The position numbers and the translations under genes are program-made. From Cylindrotheca closterium (taxonomy: Eukaryota > Bacillariophyta > Bacillariophyceae > Bacillariales > Bacillariaceae): DNA of 64,000 bases. Below the pieces are notes generated by a model. It was not told the DNA's origin. It saw only the letters and a list, made by a program, of their open reading frames with translations, and made no database searches. Where the stretch lies: the NCBI GenBank assembly GCA_933822405.4, contig CAKOGP040001869.1, positions 516,816 to 580,815 on the forward strand, read 5' to 3'. Below are positions 1 to 9,430 of the stretch, piece after piece; the first letter of the stretch is position 1; every line of letters starts with the position of its first letter.

Positions 1-1
1 C

Positions 2-1525
2 ATGCCCTTTTTTCGGAAGGCATCTCGGGCATCTGCTGAAAAGGCAGCAGGAGCAAAGACAAAGAATCAAAAGGATTCGAAGAAGAAGAAGGGCGGACTA
101 TTCTTGAGAAAGAAAAAGCCACCCTTGATCAACTACGAAGATGCAAGCAGAGCTTCATCGACCCAACCCCAACCGAGATGGAACAAAATTGAAATCGAAA
201 CCGACTTCACAGGGATGCAACCATCGACGACAGGAACTGCCAAAACTACATTGACCGGAACAAACGACAAAAAGAAAACACTAGGCATCATCGTGGATGG
301 CCAAATCAAACACAAGAAACAAGACAAAAATTGGGATGCCTTCGAGAAGAACGCTCAACTCGTGATACATGGCGATGAAGAAAATATAGCTTTTTCAACA
401 ATGGAAGCAATCCAAGAAGGCGAAGAATTGAGCTCTGCGCAACAGAATCGCATGACAGTTGAGCCAGATAACGAACCAATGGGACCAATTGATACAGACG
501 AGTATGTTGAAAGAATCATGACAGTGCAAACGTTCTTCTCAGATCAGGAATACAAACATGCATCAAGATCTTCTAAGGATGTCGACAGCGACGGTGTAGA
601 CGAAAGCAGTGGAGATGACTTCACCTACGAGTTGACCTATTCCCAGTCGACATCATCAGAAGTCGTCGATGAATCCCAGTCGACATCATCAGAAGTCGTC
701 GGCGAATTGGTCCAGCAAACAGCAAAAGATAAAGCGAAAAAGGACGATAAGCCCGAATTTCTTCAAGAAGAAGAAGAAGTCAACGAAGATCCCAACGAGG
801 GAGTTGAAGAACTAGATGACTCCGATCCATCAATGTCTGCGTATGTTTCGCTGCAGCGGATACAAAAAAGTGACATTACTTGTGAATCCACGGCATCAAG
901 TTTGAAACCGTCTAGATCAGACGAAGATTCACAGCGATCGGAATGGAAACCCAAGCCGGATATGACGAACCCGCTCGGAGCCACGCCACAAGAAATTGAT
1001 GCCCTCAATCGATTCCTATCAGTTGTAGGACCAGACTTTACCGGACGCAATCTATCTTTCGGGGAGCGCAAAGAGATATACGATGGTGCAAGGAAAGTTG
1101 GCTTGAATAAGGTGTTGGTGGATAGGTTCCTTGATCAGTCAGCTGGTATTGCTACCGTCGAAGAAGCGAGCACTTACAGTGATATTTCTCCGTGCTCTAC
1201 ATATTCGTCGACCTCAAGATCCCTCATGATGGCCAAGTCTGAGTTTTCAGATAACACTAGTGCCACGGGATACAGCCGCGACAGCGGCCACAGTGGTGAC
1301 AGCATTCGATACAATTCTTTGCCACGGCTGACAACTGAAAGTCCACATGCAAACCAAACTTATGGTTGCAAAGGAGTTTTCGGGGATTTCTTTTGGAATG
1401 ATTCGAAGAAAGCTTGGGACGATTCGAAGAAGGCTAAAGCCATTTTCAAAGCAGGTCAAGGTCTTTTGGAAAGCATTGGAGCTGTTGTGGTAGGAGAAGA
1501 TGGAAGCGTCCATGGCGAGGCATAG
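2..1525 (+). CDS. Hypothetical acidic, low-complexity protein (507 aa)
   Basis: I do not recognise the family. The frame opens with an ATG one base into the window, so the true start could lie further upstream. The first ~40 residues are strongly basic (Lys/Arg-rich, AKTKNQKDSKKKKGG), followed by long Ser/Glu/Asp-rich disordered sequence. One ordered-looking helical segment lies at about residues 324-384 (ATPQEIDALNRFLSVVG ... VDRFLDQSAG). An 11-residue unit is repeated twice at about residues 214-235. Near the C terminus a short W-[ND]-DSKKA motif occurs twice in a row (about residues 462-475). No signal peptide or membrane segment is seen. It is clearly coding: 507 codons without a stop, and the repeats keep the frame. 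A nuclear or cytoskeletal regulator is possible but nothing proves it. Confidence 0.7.
   Translation: MPFFRKASRASAEKAAGAKTKNQKDSKKKKGGLFLRKKKPPLINYEDASRASSTQPQPRWNKIEIETDFTGMQPSTTGTAKTTLTGTNDKKKTLGIIVDGQIKHKKQDKNWDAFEKNAQLVIHGDEENIAFSTMEAIQEGEELSSAQQNRMTVEPDNEPMGPIDTDEYVERIMTVQTFFSDQEYKHASRSSKDVDSDGVDESSGDDFTYELTYSQSTSSEVVDESQSTSSEVVGELVQQTAKDKAKKDDKPEFLQEEEEVNEDPNEGVEELDDSDPSMSAYVSLQRIQKSDITCESTASSLKPSRSDEDSQRSEWKPKPDMTNPLGATPQEIDALNRFLSVVGPDFTGRNLSFGERKEIYDGARKVGLNKVLVDRFLDQSAGIATVEEASTYSDISPCSTYSSTSRSLMMAKSEFSDNTSATGYSRDSGHSGDSIRYNSLPRLTTESPHANQTYGCKGVFGDFFWNDSKKAWDDSKKAKAIFKAGQGLLESIGAVVVGEDGSVHGEA
641..706 (+). repeat. 33-bp tandem duplication inside the first gene
   Basis: Two adjacent 33-bp copies (641-673 and 674-706) are nearly identical and in frame, giving SQSTSSEVVDE then SQSTSSEVVGE. 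One of the few differences turns Asp into Gly. The length is a multiple of three, so the reading frame is kept. It looks like a recent slippage or unequal-exchange duplication in a disordered acidic region. Confidence 0.9.
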
Positions 1526-1893
1526 GTGTACTAGCTACTAGTCACGGTCAAAGCTCCTCGCTTAGCATTTGCGCGAGAACTGTTGTATGTATAAACATAA
1601 ACTGTTACTATTTTATTACAATGTTCCCTGTCTGCAGCCGCTGCAATGAGTCAATGGATGAGAAAGAGGTAGCAGGTACAGTCATCAGTAACTCATATTT
1701 TAAATAACCACCTCTGTTCAATTACAAGTGTCTGTGCTTCGCAAGTTTCCAAACGTGGATTTCGATCATGGATCTTTTCAGATAAAACAGCACAATATAC
1801 AACCACAATCCTCGATAGAAACATGGCAACCAAATCATAAAGGAAAGCACCAGCGATGGTGACTCTGCTGCTGCAAAGGAACAGAGAAATCAG
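1526..1893. other. Spacer between the first gene and the methyltransferase
   Basis: This AT-rich stretch holds the 3' flank of the first gene and the upstream region of the methyltransferase. The methyltransferase frame stays open upstream of its first ATG back to 1819 (stop TAG at 1816-1818) and reads STSDGDSAAAKEQRNQ just before the Met. That looks like protein sequence, so a short upstream exon ending in an AG near 1818-1840 is possible. I could not place its donor. Nothing else was recognised. Confidence 0.4.
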
Positions 1894-2688
1894 ATGTACA
1901 CTGATGTGGCGACTCTTTATCATGACTTTCGCCCGAGGTATCCAGAGACTCTGATCGATGACGCAATCAAAGAATCTCCTTTGCTGCAGTCAGCAGATGC
2001 ACCCAAGTACAAGGTTTTGGAAATTGGATGCGGTCCAGGTACACTAACCGTTCCTCTTGCAAAACGAGGTTATGCTGTCACTACCCTTGACCCAGGCGTT
2101 GGAATGCTGAATAAGTGCAAGGAAGTGTGTAGTGGATACCAGAACGTGGAATTCCATCAAGTTCCATTCCACGACTTTCATAGCGACGTACAGTTCGACA
2201 CTATTTTTGCTGGAACATCCTTACATTGGGCGATTTCAGGTAAAGAAGAAGCTGAGACGGTAAAGAAACTCCATTCGCTTCTCAAAGATGACGGAAAGCT
2301 AATTTTGCTGTGGAATTATCCTCGCGAAGCCCCTGAAGACATTCGAAATACAGTTGCCGATGCATTGGGTGCATCCAAGCCATTCTACTTCGGTGGCGAT
2401 AGTGCAGAAGGCCACGAGAAGAGCATGGATGAGAGAGTATTCACACCTCTATTTAGTGGTGGTCTGTTCGAACTATCAAAGACAATTCGATCTGATACCA
2501 TAACGAAGCTATCGCCCCAAGACTATATTTCCTTTTTTAAGACACTAAGCCCAAACATTGTGAAGGAAGAGAAAGAAGCCACGAAATATTTTGGAACAAT
2601 TGAGCAAATTTTGGTGCAAAAGTGTGGAGACAGTCTTCCGACGTCCGGTACATCTAGTGCGAATATCATTTCTAAAACAACACGATGA
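1894..2688 (+). CDS. Class I SAM-dependent methyltransferase (Methyltransf_11/25 type)
   Basis: A soluble methyltransferase of about 264 residues. Motif I is clear at about residues 48-60 (VLEIGCGPGTLTVPLA), followed by the acidic loop (TLDPGVGML) that would hold the SAM ribose. Further on, IFAGTSLHWAIS fits the post-motif region of the Methyltransf_11/25 families. The opening VATLYHDFRPRYP is the usual beginning of this group (Y-D-x-x-R-P-x-Y-P), so the catalytic domain is complete from the first ATG. Related proteins normally have 10-20 extra N-terminal residues, and the frame is open for 25 codons upstream, so the real start may lie in an unrecognised upstream exon. The substrate cannot be deduced. 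No targeting peptide is visible with this start. Confidence 0.8.
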   Translation: MYTDVATLYHDFRPRYPETLIDDAIKESPLLQSADAPKYKVLEIGCGPGTLTVPLAKRGYAVTTLDPGVGMLNKCKEVCSGYQNVEFHQVPFHDFHSDVQFDTIFAGTSLHWAISGKEEAETVKKLHSLLKDDGKLILLWNYPREAPEDIRNTVADALGASKPFYFGGDSAEGHEKSMDERVFTPLFSGGLFELSKTIRSDTITKLSPQDYISFFKTLSPNIVKEEKEATKYFGTIEQILVQKCGDSLPTSGTSSANIISKTTR

Positions 2689-2815
2689 CTCGAGGCTGCA
2701 ACTTCGCGTCATAATTGAGCGAAGACGAGTGCCTACGAGTATGTCTTCCCAATCAGTACTTGTATTTAAATAGTTGTATTTTGATTGTACATGAACGAAT
2801 ATTCCGCACGACCCT

Positions 2816-3949
2816 CTAATGGCATGTGGCTCGCGCAGCTGTTGTGGATGCTTCGCTGTGGCTACAAAATATGTGTTCTAGATCCATCATCTTAGATCGC
2901 TCTGGCATGCGCCACCAATTGATGGAAATCGTTCGATCTTGAGATGATTCGACAGAATGATACCAATATACTGGAAGATACAAGCAATCGCCTGGTGACA
3001 GTGATACTCGTGTTGAAATGGCATATTTGGAAAGTGGAAAGCTGTGATGGCTATCTTTTGATCCGGTGTTGTCAAAAACAGAAGCTCCGTTTCCTTCGTC
3101 CTTTCGATTTATATACATGTAGAGACTTGCTGTTGCAGGATCATAGAGCTCAAAGGTCTTCATTCCCCCGCTCATTACACATACAAAGTTCTCCAAGGAA
3201 TCGTAATGCGTTTGTGTCTTCAGCGGGCCGTATCCGATGTACATGCTCAATGGCTTGTGATTCATAGGGGGCGTTGGACCAAGGGCCTCGATGAGTGTCC
3301 CAAGAGGCGCTGAGGCTCGAATAGGATCGATCAGTTGCGGTAAATGCGTAACGATTGGTATCTGGGCACCATACAGGTGATCTTCAGAAGTTTTATTGTC
3401 GTATGCTGCCAGAAACTCGGAGAACCGCATGGTCCGTTCGTCATATGCCGATTTGGAGGTTCCAGGAGTGACGAGTCGACGAAACAAGGTGCCACTAGAT
3501 GATGCCGCCGTTGACGACAAGGCGCGTTTGGCAAAGCGAACGGGGATTTCTGCATCTGGACCCACTGTTTCGAGCATCGCAGCATCGTTCGACCAGTACT
3601 CGAGCCGGCTCTGAGGAATGCAGGTCCGGCAAACAAAGGGTTCGTTTCGATCCACAAATGGAGTTATCGTAGCAGCCACATCCGTGTCTTGTTGCAATGT
3701 GACTCCAGCAACACCACGTTCATCCGCATGTCTTGACAGCCGGCTCTCATGTTGCCCTTTCCCCGCACTATTTAAGACACTAATTGTCGTAACAATATCC
3801 CCCAGTTGACTAGCAAGCATCCCAATGAGAATTACGAGTATGGAAGCAAGTGTTAGGATCGTTCCATTGAAGAACAATCCTTCTTCTACTGACTCCTCCT
3901 TTTCGATACTCCCCGTTGAAACATCATTTGACTTCTTGGTCCCCCCCAT
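2816..3949 (-). CDS. Membrane-anchored JmjC/cupin_8-type Fe(II)/2-oxoglutarate oxygenase, intact copy
   Basis: A 377-residue protein. A single hydrophobic segment at about residues 26-48 (ILTLASILVILIGML) suggests a type II membrane anchor with the catalytic part beyond it. The C-terminal third carries the JmjC-type metal triad: H-Y-D at about residues 247-249 (THYDSLENFVCV) and a distal His at about 330 in YWYHSVES, embedded in the strand pattern LSPGDCLYLPVYWYHSV typical of cupin_8 proteins (FIH/JMJD5-like hydroxylases). It probably hydroxylates a protein, RNA or small molecule; the substrate is unknown. The start is the ATG at 3947-3949, followed at once by a run of seven Gs. It is the left half of a duplicated unit; its partner at 6848-7611 is broken. 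The two are identical across residues ~2-226. Confidence 0.8.
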   Translation of the reverse strand: MGGTKKSNDVSTGSIEKEESVEEGLFFNGTILTLASILVILIGMLASQLGDIVTTISVLNSAGKGQHESRLSRHADERGVAGVTLQQDTDVAATITPFVDRNEPFVCRTCIPQSRLEYWSNDAAMLETVGPDAEIPVRFAKRALSSTAASSSGTLFRRLVTPGTSKSAYDERTMRFSEFLAAYDNKTSEDHLYGAQIPIVTHLPQLIDPIRASAPLGTLIEALGPTPPMNHKPLSMYIGYGPLKTQTHYDSLENFVCVMSGGMKTFELYDPATASLYMYINRKDEGNGASVFDNTGSKDSHHSFPLSKYAISTRVSLSPGDCLYLPVYWYHSVESSQDRTISINWWRMPERSKMMDLEHIFCSHSEASTTAARATCH

Positions 3950-4020
3950 GGCACTTCACAAACCAAGTTGTGAGATTCTAAAATTTTGGCGTGTCAACAA
4001 CGCAGTCTTGTCTGTTAAAA
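3270..4020. repeat. Near-identical duplicated block, copy 1 (with 6933-7682)
   Basis: These 751 bases match 6933-7682 (750 bases) in direct orientation. On reading through the two I saw only one difference, a C run of seven (3941-3947) versus six (7604-7609). The match covers the N-terminal ~60% of the JmjC gene and ~70 bases of its upstream region. It stops abruptly on both sides: at 3269 within the coding region, and at 4020 in the upstream AAAA run, after which the duplicated DNA is still related but clearly diverged. Confidence 0.9.
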
Positions 4021-4793
4021 CAAAGTGAAAAATATTACAACGACAAAGTTGAAAGTACATGCATGCTCATGTTCCCAAATCGCATTGCTGGCAAACAATA
4101 CAGGGAGGGGAGTGAACCCCCCAAACGTGCCATCTTGCACGTCACCTCTTGTTTGGTATTATTGTGAAATGTCACACGAGCCTGCACGCAGACTTTCTGA
4201 AAAAAGGCGATTATCGGCAGATCAGCACTATCAGTACCTGGACATATACTACCTGTAGTCGAACTTTCAATATAAGCTACTCGTACATACATTCCATTCA
4301 GCAACATCAGCAAGAGGCTCGTGGATAGCAATAAAAAGATACCGACATGATTTGCCACTCAAAAATGCTTCTTTGAGCCGGTATCGCTCCTTGGCTTCAA
4401 TCGATCCATAGAAGCAACAAGGTTTGGTGGGCGTCCACGTTTTTGCATGATGTTGCGGAAGGATGAACTTTGGAATCTTTCAATGTGATCCTCTGTTTCA
4501 CCCCCTTCAGTGATCCTATTGTACGCTGCAAATGAGAGACCATACTTGAAAATCAATCTTGTGGCCGACTCTGGAGCGGGATCACTGTTTTTCAAACTCA
4601 TTCTAGATTGATTCATTCACATCTCTCTTTAGACTGGAATGTTTGAAAACCTGATACATTGTGTATCTACAACAAATTTCGCGGAAGCGACGATCGCTTC
4701 GGACTATCAAGTCAAGGAAGCAGCGGCAATTTGCGAATCGAGCAAACCTGAAAGTCATGAAGCACAAAGTAAACAGGCTGGACAAGTGCTACC
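4021..4793. other. Duplicated spacer, copy 1, with an open frame running into the gap
   Basis: This spacer is related to 7683-8549 but has many substitutions and indels. Most of it shows no convincing gene. The last part (4639-4793) is open on the plus strand from an ATG and reads MFENLIHCV..., then FAEATIASDYQVKEAAAICE, entering the gap. The matching stretch of the second copy (8421-8585) keeps the same frame through a 3-base indel. This suggests a small gene or exon now degenerating, or cut by the gap. A basic alternative frame is also open here, so the assignment is weak. Confidence 0.35.
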
Positions 4794-5641
4794 NNNNNNN
4801 NNNNNNNNNNNNNNNNNNNNNNNNNNNNNNNNNNNNNNNNNNNNNNNNNNNNNNNNNNNNNNNNNNNNNNNNNNNNNNNNNNNNNNNNNNNNNNNNNNNN
4901 NNNNNNNNNNNNNNNNNNNNNNNNNNNNNNNNNNNNNNNNNNNNNNNNNNNNNNNNNNNNNNNNNNNNNNNNNNNNNNNNNNNNNNNNNNNNNNNNNNNN
5001 NNNNNNNNNNNNNNNNNNNNNNNNNNNNNNNNNNNNNNNNNNNNNNNNNNNNNNNNNNNNNNNNNNNNNNNNNNNNNNNNNNNNNNNNNNNNNNNNNNNN
5101 NNNNNNNNNNNNNNNNNNNNNNNNNNNNNNNNNNNNNNNNNNNNNNNNNNNNNNNNNNNNNNNNNNNNNNNNNNNNNNNNNNNNNNNNNNNNNNNNNNNN
5201 NNNNNNNNNNNNNNNNNNNNNNNNNNNNNNNNNNNNNNNNNNNNNNNNNNNNNNNNNNNNNNNNNNNNNNNNNNNNNNNNNNNNNNNNNNNNNNNNNNNN
5301 NNNNNNNNNNNNNNNNNNNNNNNNNNNNNNNNNNNNNNNNNNNNNNNNNNNNNNNNNNNNNNNNNNNNNNNNNNNNNNNNNNNNNNNNNNNNNNNNNNNN
5401 NNNNNNNNNNNNNNNNNNNNNNNNNNNNNNNNNNNNNNNNNNNNNNNNNNNNNNNNNNNNNNNNNNNNNNNNNNNNNNNNNNNNNNNNNNNNNNNNNNNN
5501 NNNNNNNNNNNNNNNNNNNNNNNNNNNNNNNNNNNNNNNNNNNNNNNNNNNNNNNNNNNNNNNNNNNNNNNNNNNNNNNNNNNNNNNNNNNNNNNNNNNN
5601 NNNNNNNNNNNNNNNNNNNNNNNNNNNNNNNNNNNNNNNNN
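4794..5641. other. Assembly gap (848 N)
   Basis: Unsequenced bases. By position in the duplicated unit, the gap corresponds to roughly 8550-9150 of the second copy. It lies between the two near-identical JmjC blocks, so assembly error must be kept in mind for this whole region. Confidence 0.99.
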
Positions 5642-5911
5642 TAGTTCTGATGATTCTGGTTTGCGGATGACTGAATGTGGTCAGTCCTGCGCTCCTCTCC
5701 AACGAAATCAATTATAGTGTTGTACGTGTGGACATTGCAAAGTTCAGCATTTCAGAAGGGGTACTGCTATGGTACTTTGCCACATCCTGCAAACTACCAG
5801 GGGCTATCATGGAGCAGCAAAGAATTACAAAATCCAACGAAGTCAATTAGACTTGTCACGTGGATATTGCATGTTTTAAGCGAAGCCTTTTTTACCTCAC
5901 AAAGAATCACC

Positions 5912-6748
5912 ATGGAAACGACAAAGGGTGATAAGATAAACAATCGGTCAGACCCTTCCCCCACGAAGAAGGGCCACTTAAAGGAAGGGTCACCAAATGC
6001 AGTTGCAGTCACAGTCCCACGGCAAAACGACATTATTCTGGGCCGCGGAAAGGGCGCCCAAAATCACCCAGGGAATAGGATAATGCGAAAAACCCTGACT
6101 CAATATTGGAAGCGGTACGTTGAAGCAAAACATGGGGTGAAACAGTGCGTCGTCAAGGAGGCGTATCATGAACTAGTTCAGGGTGATATTCGATTCTTGA
6201 AGCGAGATGAGAATGATCACTGGGTCTTAGTGGACAAAGAGACTGCTCTGTTGAAAGTTGGTCACTGTCTGAGGGGCGCCACCAGGAAAGAGCAGCGACC
6301 CCAATTGAAGCCACAGGCACAGACTGCGAACATCAACAGTTGCGACGAAGGGGCGAGTCGTCAAGATCGGAGTGGTACCAGGGGCGACGAAAGGGTGAGT
6401 GGTGGTCAACATCAGAGTGGTATATTGGGCGAATGCTCAACAGATGAACTATCCCTCGTCCCACCACCTTTTGGAAACCTCTATGGTCCTTCTATTCCGT
6501 CGCCCGGGTCGATATCACAGTCGCTGTTGTGGCAAGGCATGCAAAATCAATATCCCATTGCTCGACAAGAGCTGCCCGGACGGAGCTCACTTCAGATTCC
6601 CAACATTTTCTCTCGTGCCGAGTTCCTCAGGGCTCATTCCAGTGTCTCAGCCACACCCGCTGTTGATGCGGTTCATCTTGCTCTAAGGGACGAAATTATG
6701 AAGGAGTTGCAACGAGCGCAGATGATGGGCGCCGTGTTACCATATTGA
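5912..6748 (+). CDS. DUF6824 domain protein, tandem copy 1 (278 aa)
   Basis: This belongs to the diatom-expanded DUF6824 family. The domain spans about residues 39-125: it opens NDIILGRGKGAQNHPGN, has a helical middle (MRKTLTQYWKRYVEAKHG, then VVKEAYHELVQG) and closes with GDIRFLKRD ... ALLKVGHCLRG. The biochemical role is not established; a regulatory or DNA-associated role has been suggested for some diatom proteins with it, which is inference here. I chose ATG 5912 because it lines up with the start of the second copy (9431); the frame is open further upstream to 5675 without support. After the domain the protein is Gln/Gly/Arg-rich with two imperfect 14-residue repeats, then a Pro/Ser-rich tail ending in a helical segment (VHLALRDEIMKELQRAQMMG). 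Confidence 0.8.
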   Translation: METTKGDKINNRSDPSPTKKGHLKEGSPNAVAVTVPRQNDIILGRGKGAQNHPGNRIMRKTLTQYWKRYVEAKHGVKQCVVKEAYHELVQGDIRFLKRDENDHWVLVDKETALLKVGHCLRGATRKEQRPQLKPQAQTANINSCDEGASRQDRSGTRGDERVSGGQHQSGILGECSTDELSLVPPPFGNLYGPSIPSPGSISQSLLWQGMQNQYPIARQELPGRSSLQIPNIFSRAEFLRAHSSVSATPAVDAVHLALRDEIMKELQRAQMMGAVLPY

Positions 6749-6847
6749 AGAGCGATAGTGAGTGGATGGAGGACACCATACGAAAGTCGGAAGGGTTTTC
6801 AATTTCTTGGATTGCTTTTTTGAACTTTTTTGCGTGATCAAAATATT

Positions 6848-7611
6848 TTATTTGAATAATCCTATGATGCAGTATTGATTTCTTGTCAATTGGACGAAGT
6901 TAATTGGTATCGGTTGTATATTGTGATATAGCGGCGTTGGACCAAGGGCCTCGATGAGTGTCCCAAGAGGCGCTGAGGCTCGAATAGGATCGATCAGTTG
7001 CGGTAAATGCGTAACGATTGGTATCTGGGCACCATACAGGTGATCTTCAGAAGTTTTATTGTCGTATGCTGCCAGAAACTCGGAGAACCGCATGGTCCGT
7101 TCGTCATATGCCGATTTGGAGGTTCCAGGAGTGACGAGTCGACGAAACAAGGTGCCACTAGATGATGCCGCCGTTGACGACAAGGCGCGTTTGGCAAAGC
7201 GAACGGGGATTTCTGCATCTGGACCCACTGTTTCGAGCATCGCAGCATCGTTCGACCAGTACTCGAGCCGGCTCTGAGGAATGCAGGTCCGGCAAACAAA
7301 GGGTTCGTTTCGATCCACAAATGGAGTTATCGTAGCAGCCACATCCGTGTCTTGTTGCAATGTGACTCCAGCAACACCACGTTCATCCGCATGTCTTGAC
7401 AGCCGGCTCTCATGTTGCCCTTTCCCCGCACTATTTAAGACACTAATTGTCGTAACAATATCCCCCAGTTGACTAGCAAGCATCCCAATGAGAATTACGA
7501 GTATGGAAGCAAGTGTTAGGATCGTTCCATTGAAGAACAATCCTTCTTCTACTGACTCCTCCTTTTCGATACTCCCCGTTGAAACATCATTTGACTTCTT
7601 GGTCCCCCCAT
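6848..7611 (-). pseudogene. Truncated, frameshifted JmjC/cupin_8 gene, copy 2
   Basis: This copy is identical to the intact JmjC gene over the first ~226 codons but is broken at both ends. At the start, the G run after the ATG (7609-7611) has six Gs instead of seven, so translation from the original ATG ends after 20 codons at a TAG. No other ATG lies in the correct frame before the end of the membrane segment. At the 3' end the match stops at 6933, and unrelated sequence supplies ~30 codons and a stop, so the whole catalytic half (the H-x-D and distal His) is missing. A single-base run difference could be a sequencing error, but the loss of the metal site cannot be. It still carries the membrane-anchor coding sequence. 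Confidence 0.85.
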
Positions 7612-7682
7612 GGCACTTCACAAACCAAGTTGTGAGATTCTAAAATTTTGGCGTGTCAACAACGCAGTCTTGTCTGTTAAAA
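6933..7682. repeat. Near-identical duplicated block, copy 2 (with 3270-4020)
   Basis: This is the partner of the block at 3270-4020, in direct orientation with an offset of 3,663 bases at its left end. It matches throughout apart from one missing C in the run at 7604-7609. The sequence to its left (6749-6932) is the 3' flank of the first DUF6824 gene and has no counterpart downstream of the intact JmjC gene. Confidence 0.9.
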
Positions 7683-9430
7683 AACAAGGTGAAAAGACTA
7701 TGACGACAACAACAACACAGTCTGTGATGAACAAACATCATCCATCATCATCATCCCAAATTGCCTTGCTGAGAAGAAATTTCATACCAGTACTGGGGGG
7801 GACCAAAAATTTCATATATCGCGCTAAAGTCAGTACGCACCATCTCTGCTATCATATGATACCGGTAGGACATACAGTACCTGCACCTTCAGTATTTATT
7901 GTGAAATGTCACAGAGCCTGCGCGTTAGCGTCACGCGAACTACTGCAGCTGACTTTCTGAAAAAAGGCGATTGTCATATCGTTCGCTACAGTACCGCCAA
8001 ACTCGTACTTTCAAGAGGCTCAATAGCTACATACATTCCAGCAGCTGTACATTGAGCAGCATCAGCAGGAGGCTCATGCATATGAATAAAGAGAAACCCG
8101 ACATGATTACCAAGGGGCTTCTTTGAGCCGGTATCCTTGGTTTCAATCGATCCATAGAAATAAGCTTTGGTCGGTGTCCACTTTGCATGATATTGCGGAT
8201 GGGTGATCTTCAGAATCTTTCAATGTGATCTCTGTTTTACCTCTTTCAGTGTCCCCATTGTAAACTCCATTTGAAAGATAACAGTTGAAAATGAATCCTG
8301 TCACCTCCTTTCGATGCAACATGAAACTGGAACGCATCAGTGTTGTTCGAAATCAATCAAGATTGATTCATTCACTCTCTTCAGACTGGGATATTTGAAA
8401 GCCTGCTACAGGATGTATGAAAATCACATGTCGCGGAGGCGGCGATCACTACGAGTTATGATCAAGCTAAGGAAGCAGTGGCAATTTGCGGACCGAGCAA
8501 GTCTGAAAGTCACGAAGCACAAAGTAAACAAGCTGGACAAGTACTACCACGTTTGAGTAAAATGGCTTGGTCTACTACATTTTGACTTTTTAATATTTTC
8601 GCCTCGGATATGAGCTGGCCAGCGGCACTTTGGAACAACTTGCAGGCGGTATGATGCTTACACTGGACTATCTTTGTCTTGCTCCACTCGAGTTCTTCTC
8701 CCCTGCATCGGCGAATAAATGACTGCGAACACTGAAATATATGAACTAGTTCGAGAATATCTCTATATCATTGCACTCAAAGCGACAATATACAAAATTC
8801 ATTGCATGAAGGACACCCAATCCTGCACTTTGCATTCCCGGAAAGAAGAAGGAGCACCAGTGACAATTTGGGAAAGTGTCCGTGATTTTGCGTCCTTTGA
8901 ACACTTGAAGCAAGTTACCACTGTGCTACCGTCAGTTTTCGATCTGTGCGAAGCACTAAGAGGGGTATCACAATCAAAGAATCTTGGTCAAGCAAAAGAA
9001 TATTGCCAAAAAGTGTAATGTGTATTCTCCCCTTGTCCCCAACCTTTCACTGATGAAAGACGAATTGACAAACAGCAACTGCTATCCACAAGCGTTGTCA
9101 TGAGCACATACTGAGCAAGCCTCTGCCTTTTTTGGTTCATGTATGAGTCTTCTAATAGACTGCTTGCTCATTCTGCAACGAATGCGGTCAGTCCTGCGCT
9201 CCTCTCCAACGAAATCAATTATAGCATCGTACGTGCGCTCTTGGCAAAGTTTAGTGTTTCAACCGAGGTGAAGGGCCGCTCTGGTACTTCCGCAACATCC
9301 TGCAAATGACTACCAGGTACAGCATAGAGCAGCAAAGAATGACAAAAATCCAACGAAGTCAATTAGACTTGTCACGTTGCATCCTTAAAACGCAGCTTCT
9401 GCCTCACAAAGAACGACTATAGAAACCACA
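7683..9430. other. Duplicated spacer, copy 2, with gene remnants
   Basis: The first ~870 bases align with 4021-4793 but with many changes. At 8421-8585 a frame without an ATG reads AEAAITTSYDQAKEAVAIC ... and ends at TGA 8583-8585; it is conserved with 4681-4793 of copy 1, including a frame-keeping 3-base indel, and looks like a gene fragment. An ATG-initiated frame of 99 codons (8719-9018) has no recognisable domain and no comparable sequence in copy 1 because of the gap. From ~9186 the sequence again matches the upstream region of the first DUF6824 gene (5679 onward), including CGAAATCAATTATAG. Confidence 0.4.

Noticed and set aside
4639..5711. Long open frames across 4639-5711 on both strands
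   Set aside because: They consist almost entirely of N bases from the assembly gap; only the sequenced 155 bases at the left are considered.
8719..9018. A 99-codon frame in the second duplicated spacer
   Set aside because: Not listed as a gene: no domain, and the matching part of the first copy is in the gap, so conservation cannot be tested.
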